Position numbers and translations under genes: made by a program. The notes beneath the pieces were generated by a model. That model was not told the origin of the DNA. It did not search any database and saw nothing but the letters and a program-made list of their open reading frames with translations. From an uncultured Bacteroidales bacterium (GTDB lineage Bacteria > Bacteroidota > Bacteroidia > Bacteroidales > ML635J-15), in the NCBI GenBank assembly GCA_905234755.1, contig CAJOIT010000001.1:62001-126000 (forward strand): DNA of 64,000 nucleotides, read 5' to 3'. The first letter of the stretch is position 1, and every line of letters starts with the position of its first letter. Positions 45,210-54,200 of the stretch are shown here, piece by piece.

Positions 45210-45217
45210 CAAATTTA
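45210..45217 (-). promoter_or_regulatory. Candidate -7 box for the M16 peptidase
   Basis: The complement reads TAAATTTG, fitting TAnnTTTG, 28 bp from the ATG at 45181. No evident -33 TTTG. Confidence 0.4.
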
Positions 45218-45240
45218 CTTTGATAATCTTTAATGCTACA

Positions 45241-45777
45241 TTAAAGATTTCTTAAACTATCGGCACTCACGAGTTGCACCTGCTCGATTACTACGCCTTT
45301 CTCGTAGATGACTTTTAATGCTTCTGTTCCGTCTTCAAGGTAGAATGTCCAGATGCCTTCAGCGGTGTCGTTTACATATTTTTTATTGTATTGTACCTGA
45401 CCATTAACATAATATACCTTGTTTTCTCCGTTTCGCAAACCATGTGTATAGTCGCCGGTACTCCAAATTTTTCCGCAGTCGTACCAAGCCACCCAGCGGC
45501 CATCGCGAAGGTTGTCGTTGTCGAGTGGACCTTCCATGCAGATGTTTCCGTTCTTGTAGTAACGTTTTTCGTACTTTGCGCTTGTGCTGTCAGCCTTGTC
45601 GAAGAATCTTATACGGCGGGTTTCTCCGCTGTCGAAAGTGTCGGTTACAGAATAATCGTATACTGTTGCTAGCGTATCGGTTGTGAGCACAGCGGGAAGC
45701 GGTTTTTCATTTTCTCCCTTGCACGAGAATAGGGAGTAGGCTGTTGCAAAAGCAAGAATAATGATTAGTTTTTTCAT
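45241..45777 (-). CDS. MORN-like repeat lipoprotein
   Basis: The 178-residue protein has a lipoprotein signal with the lipobox LFSC (Cys19). The body contains short repeats of the kind YKNGNICMEGPLDNDNLRDG, YDCGKIWSTGDYTHGLRNG, YYVNGQVQYNKKYVNDTAEG and FYLEDGTEALKV, matching the MORN/YwqK (toxin_YwqK-like) repeat pattern of beta-hairpins. In Bacteroidota such proteins sit on the outer membrane and have no established function. It is 59 bp upstream of the M16 gene on the same strand, with a promoter-like box for M16 in between. Confidence 0.78.
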   Translation of the reverse strand: MKKLIIILAFATAYSLFSCKGENEKPLPAVLTTDTLATVYDYSVTDTFDSGETRRIRFFDKADSTSAKYEKRYYKNGNICMEGPLDNDNLRDGRWVAWYDCGKIWSTGDYTHGLRNGENKVYYVNGQVQYNKKYVNDTAEGIWTFYLEDGTEALKVIYEKGVVIEQVQLVSADSLRNL

Positions 45778-45816
45778 TTGTTATTTTTTGTTGAGACGCA
45801 AAGCCTTGCGCCTTTA

Positions 45817-45866
45817 CTATTATCAATTATCCATTATCAATTGTCCATTATCAATTGTCCATTGCC
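45817..45866. repeat. Tandem ATTATCAATTGTCC units
   Basis: Three to four near-identical units (CAATTATCCATT, ATCAATTGTCCATT twice) fill the spacer between upp and the MORN-like gene. The reverse complement of the same unit recurs at 59519-59577. Confidence 0.7.
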
Positions 45867-45872
45867 ATTCGT

Positions 45873-46529
45873 CTATTCCGTTTTTTCACCGAAAGCCAAA
45901 TCGCCAGCATCGCCAATTCCGGGAACGATGTACGATTTTACAGTCAGTTCGTCGTCAATGGCACCTGTCCATATTGTTACCATGCTTTCTGGCAATACCT
46001 TTTCAATATATTCAAGGCCTTCGCGACTAGCAATCACTGCTGCAACATGAACATGCTTTGGTGTTCCGTATTCAAGCAAACCTTTGAATGCTAACTCGAT
46101 ACTGCTGCCACTTGCAAGCATTGGATCGCATATTATTACATTCCTGTCCTCAATGGATGGCGATGTGATGTAGTCGATTTTTACCTCGAACTTGCCGTTT
46201 TTCTTGTATTTGCGGTATCCGGCTATGAAAGCACTGTCGGCATGGTCGAAAAAGTTGAGGAAGCCCTTGTACATAGGTAGTCCTGCACGGAGAATCGTTG
46301 CCAATATGGGCTGTTCCTTGAGTGTAGGTACTGTTGCAATGCCGAGAGGCGTGATGACATCTTCGTCAGCGAATGACAGGCGTTTACTGATTTCGTATGC
46401 CATTACTTCGCCTATACGGGTGAGGTTGTTGCGGAATCGTAGTCTTTCCTGCTGGATTTGCACATCGCGGACTTCCGACAAAAACTGGTCGAGCAGACTG
46501 CCCTTGCCTCCTAAATTGATAATCTTCAT
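45873..46529 (-). CDS. upp: Uracil phosphoribosyltransferase
   Basis: Upp salvages uracil to UMP using PRPP. The 218-residue protein (ATG at 46529) starts MKIINLGGKGSLLDQFLSEV, and has the type I phosphoribosyltransferase PRPP-binding loop CDPMLASGSS near residue 131. The uracil-specific C-terminal YIVPGIGDAGDLAFG is also conserved. An in-frame extension to 46619 reads as AT-rich spacer (Lys/Asn/Tyr-rich, no family match) and is rejected. It lies alone between repeat sequence and the spacer that holds a candidate small RNA. Confidence 0.93.
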   Translation of the reverse strand: MKIINLGGKGSLLDQFLSEVRDVQIQQERLRFRNNLTRIGEVMAYEISKRLSFADEDVITPLGIATVPTLKEQPILATILRAGLPMYKGFLNFFDHADSAFIAGYRKYKKNGKFEVKIDYITSPSIEDRNVIICDPMLASGSSIELAFKGLLEYGTPKHVHVAAVIASREGLEYIEKVLPESMVTIWTGAIDDELTVKSYIVPGIGDAGDLAFGEKTE

Positions 46530-46788
46530 AATCCTATTATTTTTACAAATTCGGTTGTAAAGATAAGACTTTGCTTTGTAATGGGAAATACTTTTTTTAT
46601 TTTTTGCAATGCAAAACAAAGATATTTCCAGATAATATGTTGATTATTAAAGTCGTTTCATTGATTTGATAAATAATCGATGAGATTTATGTCTTTCCTG
46701 TGCTCATATTGGTATATGATTATTTTGTATTTATATTTATGTATAATATCTATAAATAATGCATTTAGTATAATCGTTAAAAAAAATG
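46530..46788. other. AT-rich spacer upstream of upp and of the candidate small RNA
   Basis: About 260 bp with no supported reading frame. It is very AT-rich (for example 46660-46785) and must contain the upp promoter on the minus strand and upstream sequence for the small RNA on the plus strand. I see no further structured element here. Confidence 0.5.
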
Positions 46789-46819
46789 TTTGCCAGAATT
46801 AGAATAACATATATTTTTG
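46789..46819 (+). promoter_or_regulatory. Full Bacteroidetes-type promoter (TTTG-N19-TATTTTTG)
   Basis: TTTG at 46789-46792, exactly 19 bases, then TATTTTTG at 46812-46819. This is the complete -33/-7 consensus of the Bacteroidetes primary sigma factor, and the best-matching promoter in the window. No protein-coding frame follows on this strand; a structured RNA with a terminator does. Confidence 0.75.
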
Positions 46820-46825
46820 CAAGCG

Positions 46826-46927
46826 AATCAGATGAGGGAAACCCTCTAATGATTCCTAAAATTGCCCTCATATTATCAAACTTTATTTTAGCCTCCGTTA
46901 GAATCCCAAGCTTACGGAGGTTTTTCT
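46826..46927 (+). ncRNA. Candidate orphan small RNA of about 100 nt
   Basis: Starting about 7 nt after the -7 box, the predicted transcript begins with a hairpin. GAATCA (46825-46830) pairs with TGATTC (46850-46855), enclosing GAGGG-AAA-CCCTC. An AT-rich linker follows, then a terminator hairpin CCTCCGT...ACGGAGG and TTTTTCTTT. The next gene downstream is on the opposite strand and convergent, so this is not a leader. It does not match tmRNA, SRP RNA or RNase P features that I know. It could be a regulatory sRNA or a short unrecognised structural RNA. Confidence 0.55.
46892..46927 (+). terminator. Intrinsic terminator of the candidate small RNA
   Basis: CCTCCGT at 46892-46898 pairs with ACGGAGG at 46914-46920, followed by TTTTTCTTT. 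No T-run follows on the minus strand, so it is directional toward plus. Confidence 0.75.
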
Positions 46928-46987
46928 TTGTATATGGTTTGATAATTGAGGATTAATCAGATTTCCAATGATTATTGTGCGGTATTT

Positions 46988-47560
46988 TTATTTGTCAGCC
47001 AGACCGATGAGCGATATCAATTCCTCAAGGCTCACTTGTTGTGGAATTTCAAAGTCGATGCCTTCGTCCTTGATGAACTTGTTCAGCAAGTTGACATTCA
47101 CAACGCGATGTTTCATGTCGATTTCAATTCTTTCGTATTGTTCGCCATTCACAAGGAAATACGCTTTGAAATAACCTCCCGATGTCTTGCAGGCGCAGGT
47201 TTTCATTTTTACCTTGCTAACGCCAACATATAGTTTGTCGCCAGCAATATGCTTGACAAATTCGCACGATTCCATACCGAACCGTTCTTCATCGAAAAAT
47301 AATGATTGGTATCTGAAATTGTCGTTGGTTACCGATTTTACTGAATCGGGCGGATAGATTATCCTGCGTTCCTCCAACGAATATTTTGCTCTGAAGAAAT
47401 TGTAGTAAGAAAATTGCGAGACATAAACGAATGCCTCTTTTTTCGTATTGTCGTTGAATGTGATGGTTGCTTTCTCCCACTTTTTTTGCGGGATGCACGA
47501 AATCATTGTCGTTGCCGACAGCAGAATAAGCAGGGCAATCTTTATTCTACCTGACCTCAT
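46988..47560 (-). CDS. Hypothetical lipoprotein overlapping ribH
   Basis: The 190-residue frame has a lipoprotein signal (MRSGRIKIALLILL to the lipobox MISC, Cys22). The body starts with KKWEKATITFNDNTKKEAFVYV, a beta-strand-rich pattern, and has a cysteine-rich centre (CEFVKH, KTCACKTSGGY). I do not recognise the family. Its ATG at 47560 lies 14 bp inside the end of ribH, so it is probably translated by coupling to ribH. A link with riboflavin synthesis is not otherwise supported. Confidence 0.7.
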   Translation of the reverse strand: MRSGRIKIALLILLSATTMISCIPQKKWEKATITFNDNTKKEAFVYVSQFSYYNFFRAKYSLEERRIIYPPDSVKSVTNDNFRYQSLFFDEERFGMESCEFVKHIAGDKLYVGVSKVKMKTCACKTSGGYFKAYFLVNGEQYERIEIDMKHRVVNVNLLNKFIKDEGIDFEIPQQVSLEELISLIGLADK

Positions 47561-48047
47561 TTTTCAGGGTTAGCATTTTCAATGCTGCTGCGGCTGCTTC
47601 AATACCTTTGTTGCCAAGTCGTCCACCAGCACGGTCGATTGCCTGCTGCTGGTTGTTGGTTGTAAGCAATCCAAAAGCGACTGGTGATGCATATCTGGTG
47701 TTTACATCCATGATGCCCTGGGTTACGCCCGAGCAAACATAGTCGAAGTGCTTGGTGTCGCCCTGTATTACGCAACCGAGGCAAATGACGGCATCGCATT
47801 CTTGGTTTTCGATGAGATATATTGCACCGAGAGGCAGTTCGAAACTTCCCGGAACGCTGCGCAAAACGATGTCGTCATCGCTGTATCCGTATTTCTTGAG
47901 TGTTTCTATAGCACCAGCAGCGAGGTTAGCTGTAATTTCCTGGTTCCATTCCGAAACAGCAATACCGATTCTATATGGATGTTCTGGATTTTGCTTTGCT
48001 ATTCCAGTTTCGTTGTAGATTGATAGGTTTTTGAGTTCGCTTGCCAT
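47547..48047 (-). CDS. ribH: 6,7-dimethyl-8-ribityllumazine synthase
   Basis: RibH condenses 5-amino-6-ribitylaminouracil with 3,4-dihydroxybutanone phosphate, the penultimate step of riboflavin synthesis. The 166-residue protein has GSFELP at 67-72, CLGCVIQGDTKHFDYVC with the catalytic His100, and PVAFGLLTTNNQQQA, all characteristic. It forms an icosahedral or pentameric shell in other bacteria. It sits downstream of a TPR membrane protein gene by 63 bp and overlaps the lipoprotein gene that follows. No FMN riboswitch is seen. Confidence 0.95.
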   Translation of the reverse strand: MASELKNLSIYNETGIAKQNPEHPYRIGIAVSEWNQEITANLAAGAIETLKKYGYSDDDIVLRSVPGSFELPLGAIYLIENQECDAVICLGCVIQGDTKHFDYVCSGVTQGIMDVNTRYASPVAFGLLTTNNQQQAIDRAGGRLGNKGIEAAAAALKMLTLKNEVR

Positions 48048-48110
48048 AGTCTTATATTAAAAAAATGGGGGACAAGTCCCCCTGACAAAAAATATGAAAG
48101 ATAATGTGAT

Positions 48111-48815
48111 TTACTTGTTAAGATGCATTTCAGCACGCTTGATGTACTTTTCGATGTTTGTCTTGTCGTTGCGTTCAAGTACATTGTAGTATTCTTCCTG
48201 TACTCTTGTGTATGTGTCAAGAGCCTTCTGGTATTCGCCCATAAGTTCGTAGGTGTTACCAGCCTTGATGAGGAAGAGCGGTGTGAGATAGTCGTTGTTG
48301 GCTTTGTCAGCTGCCTTTACATAGTTCTTAGCAGCTTTTTCATTGTCACCGAGTTCCATGTTTGCGTCACCGACAAGAGCAACAGCCATAGGACCAATCA
48401 TTGGATCGTCGCTATCGAAACCTTCGAGGTAAGAAATAGCATCTTCGAATTCACCAAGTCTCATGCAGCAAACGCCGGCGTAGTAGCGAGCAGCATTTCC
48501 CGAAGGAGTTCTGCCATAATCTTCAACGATTGCAGCAAAACCGCTGTATTCGCCATCGATTCCGTTGAGTGCAAGATTGAAGCTGTCCTGTGCAAATGCA
48601 AACTCGGCCTTGTATAATTCGGTCATTGCCTCGCGGTTCTTAGGTTCGCGTACAAATTTCACATATGCGATGATTCCCAGTGCTATTACAACGATAGCAG
48701 CGAAAATTATGATAATGATTTTCTGATTTTTTTCGAACCAGTTTTCTGTGCGGTTCAATGCAGATTCAACATTCTGCATACCTTCTTGCTGTGTAGTTTT
48801 CTCCTTGTTTGACAT
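48111..48815 (-). CDS. Membrane-anchored TPR protein
   Basis: The 234-residue protein has a short cytoplasmic N-terminus, one transmembrane segment (about 33-53, IIIIIFAAIVVIALGIIAYV), then tetratricopeptide-type helical hairpins (GNAARYYAGVCCMRLGEFEDAISYLE, GDANMELGDNEKAAKNYVKAA, GNTYELMGEYQKALDTYTRV). This layout resembles YfgM/BamD-like periplasmic TPR proteins that assist export. The precise role is unknown. It has a TAAATTTG box 36 bp upstream of its ATG. Confidence 0.82.
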   Translation of the reverse strand: MSNKEKTTQQEGMQNVESALNRTENWFEKNQKIIIIIFAAIVVIALGIIAYVKFVREPKNREAMTELYKAEFAFAQDSFNLALNGIDGEYSGFAAIVEDYGRTPSGNAARYYAGVCCMRLGEFEDAISYLEGFDSDDPMIGPMAVALVGDANMELGDNEKAAKNYVKAADKANNDYLTPLFLIKAGNTYELMGEYQKALDTYTRVQEEYYNVLERNDKTNIEKYIKRAEMHLNK

Positions 48816-48851
48816 AATCTGTTCTTAAAAATAACATTACAATTTGAGAGT

Positions 48852-48859
48852 GCAAATTT
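48852..48859 (-). promoter_or_regulatory. Candidate -7 box for the TPR-ribH unit
   Basis: The complement reads TAAATTTG, fitting TAnnTTTG, 36 bp from the ATG at 48815. Confidence 0.4.
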
Positions 48860-48951
48860 AACTCTTTAAATTGAATTGGCTTAAAAAAATCAGTTTTTTT
48901 TATTTGAAGCGTTTTGATAATGCAAATTGTTGATTAGTATATGTTTGCTAG

Positions 48952-48981
48952 AAAAAATTAAGGCTGCAATCGCAGCCTTAA
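48952..48981 (-). terminator. Intrinsic terminator after coaD
   Basis: TTAAGGCTGC and GCAGCCTTAA form a perfect 10-bp stem around a 4-nt loop. On the minus strand it is followed by TTTTTT. The hairpin core GGCTGCAATCGCAGCC recurs at 62831-62846. Confidence 0.85.
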
Positions 48982-48995
48982 GAAATATTTTTGAT

Positions 48996-49469
48996 TTAGA
49001 AATCTTCTCTTCCAATCGCCTTTGGCAGGAAAGCCGAAATATCGCCATTGTGCTTGGCAATGTCGCGGACAATGCTGGATGATATGAAAGTATGTTCTGG
49101 CAGAGTGAGCATGAATATTGTTTCTATGTTTTTGTCGAGAAGTTGGTTGGCGTGTCCTATTGCGCGTTCAAACTCGAAGTCGGCTGAAGTGCGCAGTCCG
49201 CGCAGTATGAAACTGATATCGTGAGCCTTGCAGAAGTCAACTGTCAGTCCCGAATAGGTGACGACTTCCACCTTGGGTTCGTTGGCAAATACCTTTTTTA
49301 TCAGTTCCACACGCTTTTCGCTCGAAAGCATAGCCGACTTTTCGGAGTTGATGCCGACGCCAACAATTATCTTGTCGAACATCGGCAGTGCGCGCCGTAT
49401 TATCGATTCGTGACCTACGGTGATAGGGTCGAACGAACCGGGGAATAGTGCCGTCCTACTTTTTGTCAT
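48996..49469 (-). CDS. coaD: Phosphopantetheine adenylyltransferase
   Basis: CoaD transfers AMP to 4'-phosphopantetheine, the penultimate step of coenzyme A synthesis. The 157-residue protein has FPGSFDPITVGHESII with the T/HxGH nucleotide motif (His20), ILRGLRTSADFEFE near 87, and the C-terminal FISSSIVRDIAKHNGD motif. The ATG at 49469 is used rather than a TTG nine bases upstream. It overlaps the glnS stop by 14 bp on the same strand, so the two are cotranscribed and possibly coupled. Confidence 0.95.
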   Translation of the reverse strand: MTKSRTALFPGSFDPITVGHESIIRRALPMFDKIIVGVGINSEKSAMLSSEKRVELIKKVFANEPKVEVVTYSGLTVDFCKAHDISFILRGLRTSADFEFERAIGHANQLLDKNIETIFMLTLPEHTFISSSIVRDIAKHNGDISAFLPKAIGREDF

Positions 49470-51135
49470 TCTCAGCAATTTTAGCCCATGAATCCTTCAG
49501 TGTGACGGTGCGGTTGAATACTGGCTTTTCGGGAGTTGAATCCTTGTCGAAGCAGAAGTAGCCTTTGCGCTCGAACTGGAAGCTGGTTTCCTTGGTTTCC
49601 TTTATGTATTCCTCGACCTTTGCGGTGACAACCTTCAACGAATCCGGATTCAGATAGGTGAGGTAGGTTTCGCCTTCGGCAAGGTCGTCGGGATTTTCCT
49701 TGGTGAACAGACGGTCGTAGAGACGAACTTCTGCATCAACGCAGGTATCGCAGTTTACCCAGTGAATTGTGCCCTTTACCTTGCGTCCGTCAGGTGATTT
49801 ACCACCACGGCTTTCGGGGTCGTAGGTGCAGTGCAGTTCGGTAATGTTGCCGTTGGCGTCCTTTATCACTTCGTTGCACTTGATGAAATATGCATATCTC
49901 AAGCGAACTTCACCGCCCGGTTTCAGACGGAAGAACTTGTTTGGTGCATCTTCCATAAAGTCTTCGCGCTCGATGTAGATTTCGCGACCAAAGGTGAGCT
50001 GGCGTGTTCCTGCGTTTTCATCTTCGGGGTTGTTCTGTGCCTCGAGTTTTTCGGTCTGACCTTCTGGATAGTTGGTAATAACAACCTTCAGCGGGTCGAG
50101 GACTGCCAATATTCTGTAGTCGCGCTTGTTGAGGTCTTCGCGGATGCAGTATTCGAGAAGGCTCACGTCAATCATGTTTTCGCGCTTTGCAACACCGATT
50201 TTCTCTGCAAATGTGCGTATTGATTCGGGTGTATAACCACGACGGCGCAAACCGCTGACGGTAGGCATTCGCGGATCGTCCCAACCGCTTACATACTTGT
50301 TGTTTACGAGTTCGAGAAGTTTGCGCTTGCTCATTACCGTATATGAAAGGTTCAGTCGTGCGAATTCAATCTGCTGTGGGCGTTTGCCGGTCTTGTCAAT
50401 CTGATCGAGGAACCAGTCGTAGAGCGGACGGTGAACTTCAAATTCCAATGTGCAGATGGAGTGGGTGATACCCTCGATGTAGTCGCTTTGTCCGTGAGCA
50501 TAGTCGTACATCGGGTAGATGTTCCACTTGTCGCCTGTGCGGTCGTGCGGACGACGGATGATGCGGTACATTATCGGGTCACGCATGTGCATGTTGGGCG
50601 AGTTCATGTCAACCTTTGCGCGCAGTACCATCGAACCTTCCTCGTGAATACCTGCGTTCATCTCTTCGAGGCACTTCAAGCTTTCCTCGGCTGGACGGTT
50701 GCGGAATGGGCTTTCAATTCCCGGTATGGTAGGATTGGTGCGTTGTTCGGCAATCTGGTCGGGAGTTTGCTCATCGACGTATGCCTTGCCTTCGCGGATA
50801 AGCATCTTTGCCCATTCGTAAAGCTGGTCGAAATAGTCGGATGTGTAGAGCAACTTGTCGTACTCGAAGCCGAGCCACTTGATGTCGGCTATGATGGAGT
50901 TTACATATTCAACGTCTTCCTTCGACGGGTTAGTATCATCGAAACGCAGGTTGCACTTGCCGTGGTACTGGTTCTTGATGCCGAAGTTGAGGCAGATGGA
51001 CTTTGCGTGTCCGATGTGCAGGTAGCCGTTTGGTTCTGGGGGAAAACGAGTGTATGTGCTTGTTACTTTTCCTGATGACAAATCGTTCTCAATGATTTGT
51101 TCGATAAAGTTCAGTGAATCCTTCTTTTCTTCCAT
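49456..51135 (-). CDS. glnS: Glutaminyl-tRNA synthetase
   Basis: GlnRS charges tRNA-Gln directly with glutamine. The 559-residue protein is a class I synthetase with the HIGH motif (His40 to His43 in PNGYLHIGHAKS), RFDDTNPSKE, and the MSK-type KMSKS motif VMSKRKLLELV. The C-terminal half is the anticodon-binding double barrel. The ATG at 51135 is chosen over a TTG at 51171. Presence of GlnRS implies the cell need not rely on the Glu-tRNA amidotransferase route for Gln. A TATTTTTG box lies 33 bp upstream. Confidence 0.96.
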   Translation of the reverse strand: MEEKKDSLNFIEQIIENDLSSGKVTSTYTRFPPEPNGYLHIGHAKSICLNFGIKNQYHGKCNLRFDDTNPSKEDVEYVNSIIADIKWLGFEYDKLLYTSDYFDQLYEWAKMLIREGKAYVDEQTPDQIAEQRTNPTIPGIESPFRNRPAEESLKCLEEMNAGIHEEGSMVLRAKVDMNSPNMHMRDPIMYRIIRRPHDRTGDKWNIYPMYDYAHGQSDYIEGITHSICTLEFEVHRPLYDWFLDQIDKTGKRPQQIEFARLNLSYTVMSKRKLLELVNNKYVSGWDDPRMPTVSGLRRRGYTPESIRTFAEKIGVAKRENMIDVSLLEYCIREDLNKRDYRILAVLDPLKVVITNYPEGQTEKLEAQNNPEDENAGTRQLTFGREIYIEREDFMEDAPNKFFRLKPGGEVRLRYAYFIKCNEVIKDANGNITELHCTYDPESRGGKSPDGRKVKGTIHWVNCDTCVDAEVRLYDRLFTKENPDDLAEGETYLTYLNPDSLKVVTAKVEEYIKETKETSFQFERKGYFCFDKDSTPEKPVFNRTVTLKDSWAKIAENDKK

Positions 51136-51168
51136 CTTGCGAAATTTTGTTTGAGTTATAAAAACGCA

Positions 51169-51176
51169 CAAAAATA
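51169..51176 (-). promoter_or_regulatory. Candidate -7 box for glnS-coaD
   Basis: The complement reads TATTTTTG, fitting TAnnTTTG, 33 bp from the ATG at 51135. Confidence 0.4.
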
Positions 51177-51242
51177 ATGCAAAATACGATTGCAGAATTT
51201 AGTTTTCTAATTTTTTTTGAAAGGAGACGGTGCAATAAAAAT

Positions 51243-51273
51243 TGAAGGGCAGGTTTGAAACCTACCCTTACAA
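51243..51273. repeat. Copy of the GGTTTGAAACCTACCC intergenic repeat
   Basis: GAAGGGCAGGTTTGAAACCTACCCTTACAA is an imperfect palindrome related to the GTAGGGGTTGGTTTCAAACC unit at 22319-22355. It lies between glnS and the adenylate cyclase gene. Confidence 0.5.
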
Positions 51274-51276
51274 TTT

Positions 51277-54200
51277 TTATATCAATTCCTTCAATTCCTT
51301 GAGAACCTGTTTCTTTCCGGGTTCGCCGCTGCGTTTGGCTGTTTCGGTAAAGTAGTGATGCTCGGTGATAAACTTGTACTGCATCTTGTTCCATTGCTCT
51401 ATCGAGTCGATTTTGCCTCGCTCGAAAAGCTCGCGGAATAGGTTTTGAGAAATAGGTATGAAATCAGGTCTTCCTAAGTAGTCGAGGTCGGCATCGCACA
51501 TAATTTCCTCGAGCAGGTTGTGTGGATTCTGGGGCACCTTGGTAGCCATTATCATGCCCTTGATTTTTTCAATCTGTTCGCGTGAGAATTTGCGCTTGCC
51601 CAATTCCTGCTGAGCCAATCTTGCACCAATTTCCTCGTTGTTGTCGTAGCTAGCCATAAAACCGGTATCATGGAACAAGGCTGCACAACGTAGCAACAGC
51701 AAGTCTTCTTCCGACACATTTTCCTTTGTTCCGATGTCGGTGACACGGTAAATGGCATCTGATGTGTGCTTGATATTGTGGTAGTATAAGTTTTTCGGCA
51801 GGTCTCGTTGCATCTGGTTGAAAATATCTTCCTGAAGAATCGAGAAGTCGAGGCTAAGCTTACGCACATTGAACAGATGGTTTGGCGTAATTTCATCTCC
51901 GTTTTCCGACAGTTCATCCAGAATGCCATCCACAAAGTACATTTCCATCTCGCCTTTGTTCTTCACATTCATCATGCCACGGGTTTCGCACTTGAAAAAC
52001 TTCTTAACTAGTCGGTATGTTGCCTCCGAAATATTTACCTTGCCGACTTCGCCGTGCGATTCCATGCGGCTTGCTATGTTTACTGTGTCGCCCCAGATGT
52101 CGTATTCTATCTTTTGTGCACCTACAACGCCAGCAACGACTGGTCCGGTATGGATTCCAACACGCATTTTCATCTTAAGGTCGTGTTTTGCGTTGAGATC
52201 ATCGAGGGCTCTTTGCATTTCCAGACCAGCAAGCACAACCTCTACAGGATTTGTCGCATCGCGGTTTGGCATTCCTCCTGCACACATGTATGCATCGCCG
52301 ATAGTCTTGATTTTCTCGATGTTGTACTTTGCTATGATATTGTCGAACGATACAAACAGTTCGTTGAGGTACTTTATCAGTTCTTCAGGATTTGTTGTCG
52401 CAGCTATTTTAGTAAAACCTTGGATGTCGGAGAATAGTACCGTCACCATATCATATTTCTTGGAAGTTGCGTTTCCTGTCTGCTGAAGTTCATCAACGGT
52501 TTTCTGTGGTAAAAGTTTCTTTACCAGTTGTTCGGTTTGCTCCTTTTGTAATACAAGGTCGTTTGTGCGGTCTTCAACAAGTTTCTCGAGACGGTATTTT
52601 TCTTTCGTATGGATGATGTTTCTCCATGCTACAATCAGGACTGTTATGACAACAAAACAAAGGAAATAAAGAATGTAAGCCCAGACCGATCGGTAGTATG
52701 GTGGTGTAACCTCGAAGTTGAACTCGGCAATGTTGCTTATTTGTCCGTATCCGTTGCGGGACCGTACCAGAAACTTGTATTCACCTTCCGAAAGGCTGAT
52801 GTATTCCTTGTACGAATCGGTTGTCCAGTCCGACCAGTCGTCATCCAGTCCTTCGAGCATGAACTGGTATTCGGTGTCGCCAAAAGTGTTGTATGCAAGT
52901 CCTGCCACCTCGAACCTGATTTTCCTGTCGAGATACTTTATCTCGTGCATGAGTTTTACATCTTCTTGATAATCATGGTCGAAAGCATAAATGATGGAGT
53001 CGTTTGCTACAGCTACGGTTCTAATCATGCACACGAATGCGCTATCTTTTTTCGTTTGCTGGTTCTTGTTTCGGGTGTACTTTATCAATGCATCGGAGGT
53101 GCCGAACCATACGACATCGTCATTTTCAGGGTAGATTGTTTCCACTACCGATTCTCGCATTTGTCCTAGTGCTGAGGTTTCGCGAACATAACTTCCATCG
53201 GAGTCGAAGCGTATTATACCGCATTCGCGTTCGTAGGCATCCGATAGTGAGCAGTTGTACCAAATATTTCCGCACGAATCCTCGCGTATGATGCCGAACA
53301 CCGACGAACAGTCGGACCCAATGCAGAAGCATGTTGTGTCCTTGGCAAATCTTTCCTTTATTTTGTCGTAGCGGTAAAGTCCCAGCGAAGTCGAGAATAC
53401 AGGACCAAGTTTCTTAGTTGAGTAAACATCAACCCAGTCGAAGTCGGGTGGCAGTCCGTCCGAAGCTCCGTAACTTGAAACCATAGCATTGAGGTCAAGA
53501 GAATCGCCGGTGTAAAAACTGTATAGTCCGTCTCGGTCGGTGCCTAGCCATACATTGCCATTGTTGTCGGATGTGATGGTGCGTACCGTACGCGTCATAT
53601 TCTTCAAGTTGCCGATTTTCTCAACTTTTCCATCCGATATTGTGGTTACGATGATTCCCGAATGTCCGCCAAGCAGTACATATTTGTCTCCTCCAATGGT
53701 TATTGGCATCATAGAGATTAGCGACTCTTCCATTACCCTTTCGGCATTTCCTTCGTTTACTTCAAATAGTCCGCCCGATGTTACTGCGTACAGATGCCCG
53801 TCGTAAATACATAGTTGCCAGCAGTTTTCGTACACACCCCTAAGACTACGGAATCCGTAGATGACGCCACCGGGAGTTTCGAGTCGGTAGTGCTTGAACA
53901 GACCGACTGTTGTTCCTACATATAGTATTCCATTGTAGCGTATGACTGAAAGCACAGCACCTCTTAGTCCGCTTGATGCATTGAAAATCGAAAGTCCCGA
54001 ATTGGTTTCAAACAGGCTAATTCCATTTTCAGTGGTAATCCATATCTTGTTCTGATTGTCAATGTATAGGTCGTTTATCGAATTGTCCTTCAAACCGTTG
54101 GATGTAGTTGCCATGAACCTCGCCTTGCCTTTTTCGTCGAACGACACAATGCCGCCTAACTTTGTGCCTACGACAAATGTTTCGTCGCGAAGGACAGCCA

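Noticed and set aside
45817..45866. Possible CRISPR array from regularly spaced units
   Set aside because: Units are 13-16 bp with no unique spacers and no cas genes nearby. They are simple tandem repeats.
46530..46619. N-terminal extension of upp
   Set aside because: The extra 30 residues are AT-rich spacer sequence with no similarity to the family. MKIINL is the usual type of N-terminus.
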